This document shows, in pieces, positions 31,811-42,565 of a stretch of DNA of 64,000 nucleotides. This stretch comes from Huiozyma naganishii CBS 8797 (taxonomy: Eukaryota; Ascomycota; Saccharomycetes; Saccharomycetales; Saccharomycetaceae): NCBI RefSeq assembly GCF_000348985.1, contig NC_035922.1:323604-387603 (forward strand), given 5' to 3'. Every line of letters starts with the position of its first letter. Position 1 is the stretch's first letter. A program made the position numbers and the translations under genes. Under the pieces are notes generated by a model. The model was not told the DNA's origin and ran no database searches. It worked only from the letters and a program-made list of their open reading frames with translations.

Positions 31811-33319
31811 CTTTCACCGCGCGAGCCGTAGTTTGGTCCTCATCGGAAGCGAGAACGTTTTCCAGTAGTTTCTTTTTTTTTTTTCAAGCGTTATACAATA
31901 AAAGAAGAAAGAAGAGTAACGAAACGGCGGATACAGATTCGTGCGTTCTGAGCTTCAAACATGAATAAAATAAATCCCGCACTTCTCTTAAACAAAAGAA
32001 CTGGTTTTTGTTTACCGGGAAAACTGCGAGTTACTGAGTAACTTAAAAAAGCAAGATGAACAGCTTTATACTTTCATCTACTAAGTCATTCTAAACAGGT
32101 GCCAATGCTATTTCATATATTGAACCAAGACCCAAAACAAATCAATTCTTGACGTTAAAACCTGGTATCTACTGGGTGGTTATATTTTTTCTTGTATAAT
32201 TGGTATGTTCTCGCCCATACAAACTGCGACGTTACCCATAAACAAAAAGAGAGTTCTCTAAAATGATAATTGAGTAGTGTGGAAGGTACAAACAAGTCTA
32301 GGGATGTTGCAAAGAATAAACCTTGGCGGATCTCAGTGATCAACATTTTATATATTTCCTTTTTGGATGTTTTATCAAAAGACCTCACTGAAGTAGCAAG
32401 TGTGTTAGAAAGTGGTGAAAATAGATAATATAGTGTATACCTACCTTCAGGAGTGTCTTCCAGCAGACTGAGAGTGTCCAACTTTAAAAGCTTCTACCCA
32501 AGATGAAGTACGTAATTGAAATACATAAAGCGCGAAAACAAAATTTTCGTCTTTTACATGACGATGAACAATTTCAGATTGTACGATAGCAAAACTTTAA
32601 ATCGAACAGTAGCATAATTTGGTTAACCACTTTTCTCAGCATCTGTTTGGGGTATATATCTGTTGAATAGGGTCTTGTTCGCCGTGGCTATTCATTGTAG
32701 TAGAGTAAAGAGATGTTTTAGTTCAGGTATGACTTCTGGTATATACTTAATATATAAGTATATGGTTCGATGATCTCTTCTATATTGTCACAGATAGAAG
32801 GATCAATTCATTCGATGTAGTTAGGCTTTATAGACGTGAGAATTTGCTCAGAGTCAATGGTGTGACTTTTCACTTTCTCACTGTGGTGGATACTTCCACA
32901 CTTGTGGCATCGTTATTTGTCTCGTTAACATTTGTGTCTTTTATCAAGTGTGTGTCCTGTTTATGCCTATGATGATATCCTATCATCCTTATCATATTCA
33001 TTTTCTATATCCAGCAATATCTTATATACCCCAAAAGTGAACTGCTATATTTTAATACGTAAATTTATTACATTGTTTATTCTTGTTTTTTACTTCACTT
33101 TGAATTTTGTGTATATTATATTTTTACTAAAAATATTCTCTTTTAAAAATTAGATAAATAAAAAGGTGTCACAAATGTGGGACCGTCTTTTCTTTGCTTC
33201 ACTTCTTTCCTGGTTGTGTAAAACAAAACAGACCACAGCATAACAAAAGACTTTGCTCCTACAAACAGCTTATAATAAAATCAATTCCACAGTACATCGG
33301 CAATTCATAACATAAAACT
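31811..33319. other. AT-rich 1.5-kb gap at the junction of two syntenic blocks
   Basis: No convincing gene. The only frame of note is 108 codons on the minus strand (32155-32481), unrecognised. To its left the order follows S. cerevisiae chromosome XII; to its right, chromosome XV. The right end is the SSP2 promoter. I looked for a tRNA, an LTR and a point centromere and found none that stood up. Confidence 0.5.
33168..33177 (+). promoter_or_regulatory. Middle sporulation element (Ndt80 site) upstream of SSP2
   Basis: GTCACAAATG fits the MSE consensus DNCRCAAAWD exactly and lies 143 bases upstream of the SSP2 start. S. cerevisiae SSP2 is a middle sporulation gene. Confidence 0.55.
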
Positions 33320-34324
33320 ATGACACAGAACAGCTCAGAGCTCACTTTCAGCAAAAAAAGTGGCGAGCCTCCTCAGACACCGTTCTTAACACAATTTTAC
33401 AGTGTTGGACTTCAGACAGAAGCCAAAAGTGGTGGGTTTAGCTTCAGAAAGATGGCAAGAAACTATCTTCTTGGTGTTGGATCTTTCTGGAAAGAAGACA
33501 AGTATTACAATTTGCAGGATGTAAATTATTACATGTTTAAAGACAAAGAAACGGGACCAGCTTTGACAGAGAGTGTCTTCAATAAACAACCTATGCAAAC
33601 CAGAAACGAGCAATTGTGTTTCCAGAACACAAGTAGTCCCAACGAACCTGTGTGGTGTGATGCGAGTTCAACAGATGCAGACTCAAGGGATACTTCAAAC
33701 TTGAAATGCATAGTTATAGATAATATTCCAAGCGATACTGGTATTAACAGCATAGTTTCCCAGATTCGGGGTGGGCCGCTGACCAAAATAATTTTGGAAA
33801 GCGACTCTGCAAATAGGAATCAGGCGGTAAAATTACGATTGCAGTTTCTTAGTTGCCAAGATTCGAACAAATTTATGCAGTCTGCGAAGTCACACTTATT
33901 CCAAGTAAATGGAGCAAAACTACAACCGTTTTGGGATGATAATGAACAGTGTACTGATAACGACGTTTTAACATACAATAAAAATGATTCTGAAGGGGGT
34001 GTAACTAGGTGCCTAATTCTGAAGCAAGTTGTCCCTGAGAAAAAGGCTTCCAGTTTTAGTCGTGACAAGAACTCAATGTTGGTCGACCTGGATATCAATG
34101 AAGTTAGGAGACAGTTTTCAGCGTTTGGTTCAGTCCAAGATATTACACCTGTGATATCAAGAAAGCTGTGTTTGGCAATTTTCTATCTCAATATCAACAG
34201 CGCTTTGCAGGCCATGAAAAGCTATCAGACACCATCGTCTGACCTTCATGAGCTTTACTCCCAAAGTTGGAGTATGTGGTACGGGAAGGATACTACCGAT
34301 CGACCTTGCATACAATTGCACTAA
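33320..34324 (+). CDS. SSP2: Sporulation-specific Smk1 activator Ssp2
   Basis: 334 residues (S. cerevisiae about 371). Ssp2 activates the Smk1 MAP kinase during spore wall formation and contains an RRM-like region. Here a possible RRM-like fold starts near residue 130 (CIVIDNIPSDTGINSIVSQI) with a second half near 225 (TRCLILKQVVPEKK, then EVRRQFSAFGSVQDITPV). The assignment rests on this fold, on the position next to MET7 in the opposite orientation (YOR242C-YOR241W in S. cerevisiae), and on an Ndt80-type element upstream. Sequence similarity by eye is modest, so the call is mainly positional. Confidence 0.72.
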   Translation: MTQNSSELTFSKKSGEPPQTPFLTQFYSVGLQTEAKSGGFSFRKMARNYLLGVGSFWKEDKYYNLQDVNYYMFKDKETGPALTESVFNKQPMQTRNEQLCFQNTSSPNEPVWCDASSTDADSRDTSNLKCIVIDNIPSDTGINSIVSQIRGGPLTKIILESDSANRNQAVKLRLQFLSCQDSNKFMQSAKSHLFQVNGAKLQPFWDDNEQCTDNDVLTYNKNDSEGGVTRCLILKQVVPEKKASSFSRDKNSMLVDLDINEVRRQFSAFGSVQDITPVISRKLCLAIFYLNINSALQAMKSYQTPSSDLHELYSQSWSMWYGKDTTDRPCIQLH

Positions 34325-34411
34325 GTTTAATGAGGCTTAAATACATTTGTGTCTTTATATAACAAATAAGTATATACTAACTGGGTACACGTGGAACACA
34401 TATAATCAGAT

Positions 34412-35890
34412 TTACTTTCTGTCAAGTACAACAAGTAAACCACCGACCAAGTGAAGGGACCCCGTCACGAAGACATCTACCGGCTTTCCATCGCGTAGCT
34501 TCTCAATTAGATTCACAGCCCATTCAATACTTGTCGCTACGTGGGCATTACTCCCATCTTGCAAAACGTTCCATTGTTTGGAGAGCTCCTTCTGAACACT
34601 TAGTTTATCAACCTCCTCTTTATTCGTATTCATCGACACAAGGTCTGCACTATATGTACCTGATTGCCATGTAACGTTCGTGGTAAAAATGGCGTCATCG
34701 AAGTGCACCAGATTTCCAAGAGTGTTATCCAAGCACCGCAATAATTCATTTGCATCTCTACTCTGCTGGTTAAACAGCAAAATTTTTTTTCTGTTAGACT
34801 TCTGAGCGACACTTTTATACCATCCAGAAGCTGCCTGTATGCTGTCAAATGTATGAGCACCATCAACAAACCATGTTATGTCCCCACGAATCAATGTCTG
34901 ACAGCGTCCTTCCCACTTCGTGTTTTTAACACCATTGAGGATTTTCTCTGGAATTTTAGCTCCTTTCTTTAATTCAACAGTGTCATTCGTGATACCTAGC
35001 GCATTCAAGCTTTCTGATGCCAATGCTATTGCTAAGGACGCATTTGATCTCTGGAAGTCTCCTGCAATCCCCAGTTCAATGTCTTTCAAAACATCAAATT
35101 CAGCAACTTCTGCCAGCTCCGTATCACGTTCCAAAGCTCTCTCCTTCAAAACCCTCAATCCTTCCTTTGGCTGTCCAGCTACAGTAAACGCTGGTGTGTG
35201 ATTTTTAAAAATACCGCCTTTATTCCATGCTATCTCCTCAATGGTGTCACCCAACATGTAAGTGTGGTCAATACCAAGTAAACTAACTCCACAAGCAATT
35301 GGTTTTTCTATCAAATTAGTACTATCGTATTCACCACCAATCCCAACTTCATACACACAAGTGTTACAGCCTTCTTGCATGAAGGTGTGAAATGACAACA
35401 GCGTCAAATACTTGAAATAGCCTGGCTTACTCCCCGGTGTCATGTGAGGAAAGTCTTGCAAGGAGGAAGAAGTGTTTTCCAACCTCTCCCATAACTCAAA
35501 GAAGTACTTGGTAAACTTTTCTTGTGAAATTGGCTCCCCATTGATCCGTATACGTTCCCTAACCGACCTCAGGTGTGGTGAGGTGAACAGCCCAACTCTT
35601 GGCAACTGCTTCTTGTATTCATTGAAGATAGACGCTGTAAATGCAGCAGTGGAGCCTTTCCCCTTTGTACCGGTAATGTGAACTACGTTCAGTTTGTTAA
35701 AGTCAGAGACAGAATAACCAACTCTTCTCGTCCATTCTTTCATTTCCAGCATACTCATTTCGTTCTTTCTTATCCCGGATTCCCTAACCGCCATGATGTT
35801 AGCATAATTTGATTGCAGCAAGTTCAAAGCCGCAACAGCATCATTATAAGTCCTGGACGCCATCCTCAATGCCAATGATGCTCTCATCAA
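34412..35890 (-). CDS. MET7: Folylpolyglutamate synthetase Met7
   Basis: 492 residues. It adds glutamate residues to folates and is needed for methionine synthesis and mitochondrial DNA maintenance. The P-loop VHITGTKGKGSTAAF lies at residues 70-84; LGIDHTYMLGDTIEEIAWNKGGIFK, KWEGRCQ and WFVDGAHT are Mur-ligase-type motifs of the family, and it ends FVTGSLHLVGGLLVVLDRK as in S. cerevisiae. A second Met at residue 10 or 11 may provide a cytosolic form; the short MMRASLALRMASR leader resembles a mitochondrial signal. Confidence 0.95.
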   Translation of the reverse strand: MMRASLALRMASRTYNDAVAALNLLQSNYANIMAVRESGIRKNEMSMLEMKEWTRRVGYSVSDFNKLNVVHITGTKGKGSTAAFTASIFNEYKKQLPRVGLFTSPHLRSVRERIRINGEPISQEKFTKYFFELWERLENTSSSLQDFPHMTPGSKPGYFKYLTLLSFHTFMQEGCNTCVYEVGIGGEYDSTNLIEKPIACGVSLLGIDHTYMLGDTIEEIAWNKGGIFKNHTPAFTVAGQPKEGLRVLKERALERDTELAEVAEFDVLKDIELGIAGDFQRSNASLAIALASESLNALGITNDTVELKKGAKIPEKILNGVKNTKWEGRCQTLIRGDITWFVDGAHTFDSIQAASGWYKSVAQKSNRKKILLFNQQSRDANELLRCLDNTLGNLVHFDDAIFTTNVTWQSGTYSADLVSMNTNKEEVDKLSVQKELSKQWNVLQDGSNAHVATSIEWAVNLIEKLRDGKPVDVFVTGSLHLVGGLLVVLDRK

Positions 35891-36139
35891 ACAGCCCTTT
35901 GCGCTCGATTACGTACATGAACTCTGCAAATGTTTTCTCAGGATGATTCAAAATCTTGTATTGTTTTTATGAACAAGAAATAGTCGTATTTCACGCGAAA
36001 ATGCCAACAGACAGAAGATCCAACAAATGCGGGTCGTCATAGGCACGTGAGCCTACCACAGGTATTTATTAGGTATTTGCCATGTGACAATATGTATTAG
36101 ATAGGTGATTAAAATTACGAGTAGAAGATGCGGTATGTC

Positions 36140-38249
36140 TCAAGCTGGAACGTCGAATATCGCTTGGATCCAGCACCGGAACATTTTCAACTTTTTCTTC
36201 CTGTTCACAAGAAGCCTTCTATCGATAGCGATCTTGTTTTCCTTGAAGTACCCCTTCTTTGTAAAGATGTCTCTTATCTCTGACTCTTTAAAGAAATAGA
36301 CCCTGGTACCGTCACCGCGTACGTAAAAGTTATCGTCCATGATTCTATGCTTTCTGAATCTGACTTGAGCCATGTCTCCAAACGAGTACTCACGGAACAA
36401 AATTTTCCCGCCAGGCTTCATTAGTTTATGCAAATTCTCCATTGCTTGGTCCCACTCCTCAGGTGCCAGTGCGCTAAAAACAAATATCATTACAGCAATG
36501 TCAACTGAATGCTCTTCCACCCCCTCGGGCAGCTCACCCTCTTTGTTTGCCAAATTCCAGACAGTAGCGTGTGCGTACTTAGGATCGAAGTGTGGAGAGT
36601 TCTTCACAATGTCAACCGCCTTTGGCGCAAAATCAGCACCGATGATTTTTAGTCCCTCGTTCTCATTCTGCTTCAGTATAGGGAATAAAGTGTTCCCAGC
36701 ACCGCAGCCAATTTCAAAGACGGTAACTGGATCGGAATTCTTTCTTGTGCAATTATATAGGATAGGGAACTCAATTTGTAGCCATTTTCTATCTTTGAAA
36801 AAATTTTCTTTGTTATTCTTGTAGAAGATATCCCAGTATCTTGCTGGGTTGCTGTTGTACAGTTTCATCAAACTCAGCAACAGGGATTTCTTTGTCCTCA
36901 ATTCTTCCATGGCTTGGGTAACTTGCTCTTCGCCCCATTCAACGTTATCCCATGCATTATGATCCCAAAGTCGGAATTCNNCGGTAAGCTGTCTTTTACC
37001 AAACTCAAACGGTTCATCNNNNNNNNNNNNTCTTGTATCTTCTGTGTTGTCCGGTTCTTCTTCAGTTGGTTTGTCCGTGGCGGGAATGGATTCGTCCTCT
37101 ATAATAACGTGCGTCTTCTCATTGTTTTCATGTGCAGCATTTTCTGCAACTTCCTCCTCAACATCCTGAGTGAATGCTGTGAGTTCTTCTTCTTCCAAAT
37201 TAGGGATGCCTAAGGTGAGAGTCGTCCGCTGTCTCAAGATCGTTCGACTGATTGACAGCGGCGGCAGCAGCCTTCTTCTGCTTTTTCTTATCCTTCTTCT
37301 TCTTGTTCTTCTTCTTGTTTTTCGAAGATGTGGCAGAGTCTTCCACTGCTTGAGAAGAGTTGACAGTATTTTCTGCATCATTAGCGGGCGTTGGTTCCGA
37401 TTTTTCCTCATCCTTATCTTCTTTGCCCGAATCGTCAACTGAGCGCCCTTGCTCAATATCGATGGAAACCTCCCCTGGTTCACCATGAGCTATCTCAGGC
37501 TCTTGCACTGTCTCAGGTTCTTCCACTGTCTCCTTTAGGCTACCTTCTGCAACGGGTTCAGCTGGCTCTTTGATTTCAATATCGGTACCTGAAGCAGCAT
37601 CGGCTGGAGCAATAACCGGTGTATTCTCTTCTGCAGGGGCTTCTTCTTTAAGGGTATCCTCAACAGGAGTTTTGTCAACAGGCGCTTCTTCGATAGGCGT
37701 TTCTTCAGTTGGCGCCTCTTTAACAGGGACTTCATCGACATGAGCCTCTTCAATTGGTGTTTCTTCGACAGGAGCCTCTTCAATTGGTGCTTCTTCGACA
37801 AGAGCCTCTTCAACAGGAACGTCATCAACATGATCCTCTTCGACAGGAACGTCATCGACAGGAACGTCATCGACATGAGTCTCTTTGACAGGAATGTCAT
37901 CGACATGAGTCTCTTCGACAGGAATGTCATCGACATGAGTCTCTTTGACAGGAATGTCATCGACATGAGTCTCTTTGACAGAAATTTCATCGACATGAGT
38001 CTCTTCGATTGGTGTTTCTTCGACAGGTGCTTTCTCAATAGGAGCTTCAGCGACAGGAGTCTCCTTAACAGGGGTCTCTTCGACAGGCTTCACAGGTTCG
38101 TCAACAGCAGTTTTCTGTTCAATTGGCGTCTCCTTCTCCTTCTTCACATCTTTTTTCTTTTGGCTGACACTTGGAGTCGAGGCCGCATCACCGCCGCTCT
38201 TCTTCCTTGCGAAGCTCTCAAACTTTTTAATAAGGTCTCTCACACCCAT
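36140..38249 (-). CDS. ABP140: Actin-binding protein/tRNA m3C methyltransferase Abp140 (Trm140), read through a +1 frameshift
   Basis: About 702 residues if the frames are joined at the +1 site. The first frame starts at 38249 with MGVRDLIKKFESFARKK, the actin-binding Lifeact-type peptide, runs through a Val/Pro/Glu/Asp repeat region and a lysine-rich block, and stops just after the shift site. The second frame continues with LGIPNLEEEELTAF and carries the methyltransferase: WLQIEFP, SAM motif VFEIGCGAGNTLFPIL, IGADFAPKAVDIVK, then LMKPGGKILFREYSFGDMAQ. In S. cerevisiae the protein makes 3-methylcytidine at position 32 of tRNAs and the same frameshift is used. Undefined bases at 36980-36981 and 37019-37030 sit near the start of the second frame's methyltransferase part. 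It is the upstream neighbour of MET7, as in S. cerevisiae. Confidence 0.93.
37208..37214 (-). promoter_or_regulatory. Programmed +1 ribosomal frameshift site CTT-AGG-C
   Basis: On the minus strand the zero frame reads TCT CAC CTT AGG CAT CCC TAA. Slipping +1 at CTT-AGG-C gives CTT GGC ATC CCT AAT, which joins the open methyltransferase frame. This is the heptamer known from ABP140 and Ty1 of S. cerevisiae, where a scarce tRNA-Arg decoding AGG causes the pause. Confidence 0.92.
37861..38005 (-). repeat. 30-bp tandem repeats in ABP140
   Basis: About four and a half copies of a 30-base unit coding for PVKETHVDDI and variants; degenerate versions extend over about 37680-38060. Confidence 0.9.
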
Positions 38250-38664
38250 CAGTAAAAGTGGTTTTTAGCTAAGGCACTGTATCTTTTCAAAATAGCAGAG
38301 GCAGTGTTCAAAAATTCAACTCGTTAAAGATCGTCGTGATGGTTAAAAGAATTTTGAACAAAAAATTTTCCAGCCTTGTCGCACGATTTCTAAATTAAGA
38401 GTTTTTCATTTGCTTGAAACATCGAAGGGGATGAAAGTATCACCAGATCTTTAAATCATCACCTCTCCTGCAACCCGCATCCGGTCAATCATGCATAAAT
38501 GATCCTTCCGGTCTTCGTTACACAGACAATTTCTATTTCTATATAGGGAGTTCTCTCCTTGAGAGAGTAGTGCTGCCACCGATTACTGGTATTTTTGTAC
38601 CGGAACAGTGAGGGCCATTTGTGTTCCAGAGCGCCGTCCTTGTGCTCAATTGGACGCATTACAT
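38250..38664. other. ABP140 upstream region
   Basis: 415 bases between the ABP140 start and the stop of the MPR1-like gene; AT-rich, with no element I can name. Confidence 0.5.
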
Positions 38665-39366
38665 CTAAAGGGTTTCGAAATCTGCAAAGAGTTCCTCCTC
38701 AACGTTAGTCAAGTTCTTCCCAAAGACAATCGCGTCGACGGGTTCCTTGTGGCCTGCAAGCTGTCCAGCTCTTGGAATAAGGCCGATCCTGTCGAACTTG
38801 AACCTGTCCCAGATCTTCCAGCTGGCGATGTTCGTCACGAACACCAAGTTGAACACGGAGTAAGTGTAACCGAGCAGCGGGGCCCACTTCAAGTAGACCT
38901 GTGCCAACCTGTATCCTATCCTTTTACCTCTATGAGTTGGGTTTACAAGAAACCCGGCGTTGCAGATATGTGAGCAACGGGACATGTAGTTGGGTTTAAT
39001 ATAGAAAGTGCCCAAAAACAGCTGCTCCCAGTCCGGGTTTGACGCATTGACCGCCTCAAGAGACAATTGATCAGTATGCAGCAGCACAACACACATAGAG
39101 TGGTGCCAGTAGTCAATGAACTCATCCCTGGTGAGCGGTGCTGACTGAGGGTAGGTGTCGCCAGCCTCGATCTCCATGTTGAACTGACGGTGCATCAGGG
39201 CAGTCAACGCGCTGGCCAGCAACGTACTGTCAAATATTGCAAACGCCGTGGCCACCGTACCATCACTCAGCTTGAAACTCACGGGTTCGCATCTCTCTAC
39301 TAATGGCTTGTTGAAAGTGGGACCGTCGTGCAGCAACTTCGTGCTCCATATATCTTGACGAGTCAT
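38665..39366 (-). CDS. MPR1-type N-acetyltransferase
   Basis: 233 residues, same size as S. cerevisiae Sigma1278b Mpr1 (about 229), which acetylates azetidine-2-carboxylate and intermediates of proline metabolism and protects against oxidative stress. Shared landmarks include NGPTF-like LHDGPTFNKPL, GTFYIKPNYMSRCSHICNAG, the acetyl-CoA-binding VNPTHRGKRIGYRLAQVYLK, and PLLGYTYSVFNLVFVTN.ASWKIWD. MPR genes are missing from the S288C reference, so this copy has no S. cerevisiae S288C positional orthologue; here it stands between ABP140 and PXA1. It is divergent from PXA1 across a 498-base shared promoter region. Confidence 0.88.
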   Translation of the reverse strand: MTRQDIWSTKLLHDGPTFNKPLVERCEPVSFKLSDGTVATAFAIFDSTLLASALTALMHRQFNMEIEAGDTYPQSAPLTRDEFIDYWHHSMCVVLLHTDQLSLEAVNASNPDWEQLFLGTFYIKPNYMSRCSHICNAGFLVNPTHRGKRIGYRLAQVYLKWAPLLGYTYSVFNLVFVTNIASWKIWDRFKFDRIGLIPRAGQLAGHKEPVDAIVFGKNLTNVEEELFADFETL

Positions 39367-39864
39367 TTCGCCTCACTGTTGTACCTACACATGCGTCGGA
39401 ATTGAGTAGGCTCAAAACTCTTATCTCATCGACACAATATTGTTATATATAGGTATATTTTGTTTCTTAATCTCTTATCTTCGTTTATTACCTTCCTTCC
39501 ATAGAGTTCTACCAGTCACATTCCCTCACATCACATCGACAAGCGAACCTTCCAACGCTCTACCACCCCAAATAGGAAACTACTTCCCAAAAGGGAAAGT
39601 TCCAACCGATTCGGGTATACATAAACCAATTCGGACATTTGTTTCCCAAAACGGCAAATGTAGTCCAAAACGACATTTTTACCCCAACGGCCGAACTCTT
39701 AAAGGCGCGGTGTCTTTAAAGGGTACAACTTCGGCGGTTAAATCGTGGGGTATATAAACGGCACGAGAATCTTCCAGTTCTGCTTCCTCTACGGTCAACG
39801 TAAGAGTGGACATCAGGTAAGTGATTACATACGTTTTGAGGGGAGATACCATTAGGGAAGAGGT
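39367..39864. other. Divergent promoter region of the MPR1-like gene and PXA1
   Basis: 498 bases. I looked for an oleate response element (CGGNNNTNA-N9-12-CCG) expected for PXA1 and found only half matches. Confidence 0.5.
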
Positions 39865-42480
39865 ATGGTACACGATAGTAGCAGTAATAGTGTGCGTGCG
39901 AGGCTCACGAATGCGGTGCTGGATATGCACTTGCACTGCATAGGCCTGAAGTTACAGGATATCAGGCTGCGATCGTACGTGAAGGTGCTGTTCCGCCACC
40001 TGCTGGCTCTGACGAAGTCCCCACTGTCGCATCCTAGGCATAAACGGCGCGCGCAGATCATACTGCTGTCGCTGGTGTTTACGGCACTGACAACCGTCTC
40101 CGGGGTCTCGTATGCCGGCTGGAACATATTCAACAGACTTTACTCCTTCTACAAATATTCTTGGAGGCGTGGCGGGCCCTTTTTGCTGCGCAGAACGAGA
40201 TCTCAACTGCAACTGGTCACGGGTGCACGGATAATGTATATAAAGGAGGGCGAGGATGCAGTACAGTCAGCCTCACACGGGGTTGAAGAGAATAATGGCG
40301 AGACAAAGAGAAAGAAAATTTTCATCCCCCCCAAGGACGAGGATCTGTACGAGCATGATAAGTTCCTGTTCAAGAATGCGGAGACGGAGAGGGGGAAATT
40401 GTCCACGATTTTCTACTCCAAGTTTTTGAACCAAATGAGCGTCTTATCCAAGATCCTGATTCCGTCCATGTTTGACAAAAATGCACTCCTACTGACGCTG
40501 CAGATCTTCTTCCTCGTGATGAGAACGTGGTTGTCTCTTTTCGTGGCGCGTCTCGATGGGCAAATAGTGAAGGATATAATCGCGGGGAAGCGAAGAAAGT
40601 TCTTGATCGACTTGGTTATATGGTTTCTGATCGCGTTGCCCGCATCTTATACTAACAGTGCGATTAAGTTTTTGCAACGGAAACTCAGTTTGAATTTCAG
40701 AGTGAACTTGACCAGATACATCCACGACATGTACCTGGACAAGAGATTGGCATTTTACAAAGTGACCTTCGATTCAAAGGCTACCAGTTCTGTCATCAAG
40801 AATATTGACAACTCAATAACGAACGATATCACAAGGTTTAGTGATGCTACATGCTCTGTATTTGCCAATATCGCCAAACCCGTGATAGACTTGATATTCT
40901 TCTCCGTCTACCTAAGAGATAATCTGGGGACCTTTGGTGTGTCCGGGATCTTTATTAACTATTTCATCACTGGATATATCCTGAAATCTTACACACCACC
41001 TCTCGGGAAGCTGTCGAGTGCCAGTTCAGCAGCAGATGGAAACTACTACAATTACCATTTGAACATGATCAACAATAACGAGGAAATCTCATTCTACCAG
41101 GGGACAGAGGTGGAGAAGAAGAAAGTGTTCCAATTGTACGATACTTTGATGGACAGGATGCTTAACATAAGCAAGAAAAAATTCAACTATACCATGATAG
41201 AAGATTACATTTTGAAATATACCTGGTCTGGACTAGGGTACGTCTTTGCATCCATCCCTATCGTGTTTTCAACAGGATCGTCGAACGAGGGCAGAGAGCA
41301 GAACAATATGAAGGATTTCATAGTTAACAAAAGATTAATGCTGTCATTGGCTGATGCTGGCTCCAGATTAATGCATTCCATGAAGGATATTTCTCAACTC
41401 ACAGGTTATACCAACAGGATTTTCAACCTGCTCTGCATCTTGCATCGGGTTCATTCCGTCGACTTTAACTATGGAGCTGCCACAAAATTGATGGATGATC
41501 CAGCAGATACTAATGCCACTAGCAGACACTTGTTGAGCAAGATGAAAAGCCCAGAGAAAGAGGAGGTCATTAGTGGTACTGTTCAAAGAAAGTTCAGGGG
41601 TATTAGGCTGGAAAACATCGACATTATGATTCCATCCGTTAGAGGCAAGAGCGGAATAAAACTGATCAAGAAACTGACTTTCCAGATCCCACCGCACCTT
41701 GACCAGCTTTCATCCAAAACAAGCTCTCTACAAGACATAACGTCTATGTCTAACATACCTTTACCCTTCTTAAGTGGTCAAGCTTCCAGTCTATTAATCC
41801 TGGGACCCAACGGCTGCGGTAAAAGCTCGATCCAAAGGATTATTGCCGAAATCTGGCCAATCTACAACAAGAATGGGCTCCTATCAAAACCAGATAGTAG
41901 TTCACTGCTGTGTATCCCACAAAAACCCTATTTCACAAGAGGAGGTACATTTAGAGACCAAATAATATACCCGATGTCTTCTGATGAATTCTTCGATAAC
42001 GGGTTCAAGGATAAAGTGCTAGTTTGGATCTTATCGGAGGTGCATCTAGATTATTTACTAAAGAGGGCTCCTGGTTGGTCCTATCTGGATGAGGTCACTG
42101 AATGGAAAGATGTTTTGAGTGGTGGGGAAAAACAGAGGATGAATTTTGCCAGGATATTGTTCCACAAGCCGAAATTCATCGTTCTTGATGAGGCAACCAA
42201 CGCTATAAGTGCCGATATGGAGGATTACTTGTTCAACATGCTAAAGAAATTCCGTTTCAGTTTTATTACCATCTCTCAGCGTCCATCTCTAATCAAGTAT
42301 CACGACATGCTGCTGGAAATAGCAGATAGGGACGGGAAGTGGCAACTGCAAACTCTGGGGACCGATGAGGCCATCACCACTATTGACCACGAAATTGAAG
42401 AGTTACAGATAAAGTTGCAAAAGGTAGAAGAATGGAAGAAACAGCGGGACGAATTACAACAGAAATTGACTATTTTGTGA
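39865..42480 (+). CDS. PXA1: Peroxisomal long-chain acyl-CoA ABC half-transporter Pxa1
   Basis: 871 residues, the length of S. cerevisiae Pxa1 (about 870). With Pxa2 it imports long-chain acyl-CoA into peroxisomes (ABCD family). After an N-terminal membrane segment (about residues 60-90) comes the ABC membrane domain with the peroxisomal EAA-like motif [17 protein letters not shown] near residue 403. The nucleotide-binding domain has Walker [11 protein letters not shown] near 646, the signature [20 protein letters not shown] near 750, and Walker [13 protein letters not shown] coiled coil ends the protein. In S. cerevisiae PXA1 (YPL147W) is on the sister block of the neighbouring YOR genes. 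Confidence 0.9.
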   Translation: MVHDSSSNSVRARLTNAVLDMHLHCIGLKLQDIRLRSYVKVLFRHLLALTKSPLSHPRHKRRAQIILLSLVFTALTTVSGVSYAGWNIFNRLYSFYKYSWRRGGPFLLRRTRSQLQLVTGARIMYIKEGEDAVQSASHGVEENNGETKRKKIFIPPKDEDLYEHDKFLFKNAETERGKLSTIFYSKFLNQMSVLSKILIPSMFDKNALLLTLQIFFLVMRTWLSLFVARLDGQIVKDIIAGKRRKFLIDLVIWFLIALPASYTNSAIKFLQRKLSLNFRVNLTRYIHDMYLDKRLAFYKVTFDSKATSSVIKNIDNSITNDITRFSDATCSVFANIAKPVIDLIFFSVYLRDNLGTFGVSGIFINYFITGYILKSYTPPLGKLSSASSAADGNYYNYHLNMINNNEEISFYQGTEVEKKKVFQLYDTLMDRMLNISKKKFNYTMIEDYILKYTWSGLGYVFASIPIVFSTGSSNEGREQNNMKDFIVNKRLMLSLADAGSRLMHSMKDISQLTGYTNRIFNLLCILHRVHSVDFNYGAATKLMDDPADTNATSRHLLSKMKSPEKEEVISGTVQRKFRGIRLENIDIMIPSVRGKSGIKLIKKLTFQIPPHLDQLSSKTSSLQDITSMSNIPLPFLSGQASSLLILGPNGCGKSSIQRIIAEIWPIYNKNGLLSKPDSSSLLCIPQKPYFTRGGTFRDQIIYPMSSDEFFDNGFKDKVLVWILSEVHLDYLLKRAPGWSYLDEVTEWKDVLSGGEKQRMNFARILFHKPKFIVLDEATNAISADMEDYLFNMLKKFRFSFITISQRPSLIKYHDMLLEIADRDGKWQLQTLGTDEAITTIDHEIEELQIKLQKVEEWKKQRDELQQKLTIL

Positions 42481-42565
42481 TGTGGCTACCACGGTACATT
42501 TATCTAGTAGACCTTCACCTCCTGTGGTTTTATATATTCTATCAAACAATATTATGACAATATAC

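Noticed and set aside
32155..32481. 108-codon minus-strand ORF in the RKM5-SSP2 gap
   Set aside because: Not recognised, no conserved neighbour in this position, AT-rich sequence in which such frames arise easily. Kept only as a note in the gap entry.
32653..33175. Possible solo LTR starting TGTTGAAT
   Set aside because: No matching CA-ended terminal repeat, target duplication or primer-binding site could be found.
37535..38038. 167-codon minus-strand ORF (Lys/Met/Leu/Ser repeats) within ABP140
   Set aside because: Shadow frame created by the 30-base repeat; the real frame has the conserved Lifeact start and frameshift.
37740..38255. 171-codon plus-strand ORF opposite the ABP140 repeats
   Set aside because: Antisense shadow of the same repeat array.
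39500..39800. Oleate response element for PXA1
   Set aside because: Only half-site matches (for example CGGCGGTTA near 39732) without a CCG partner at 9-12 bases.
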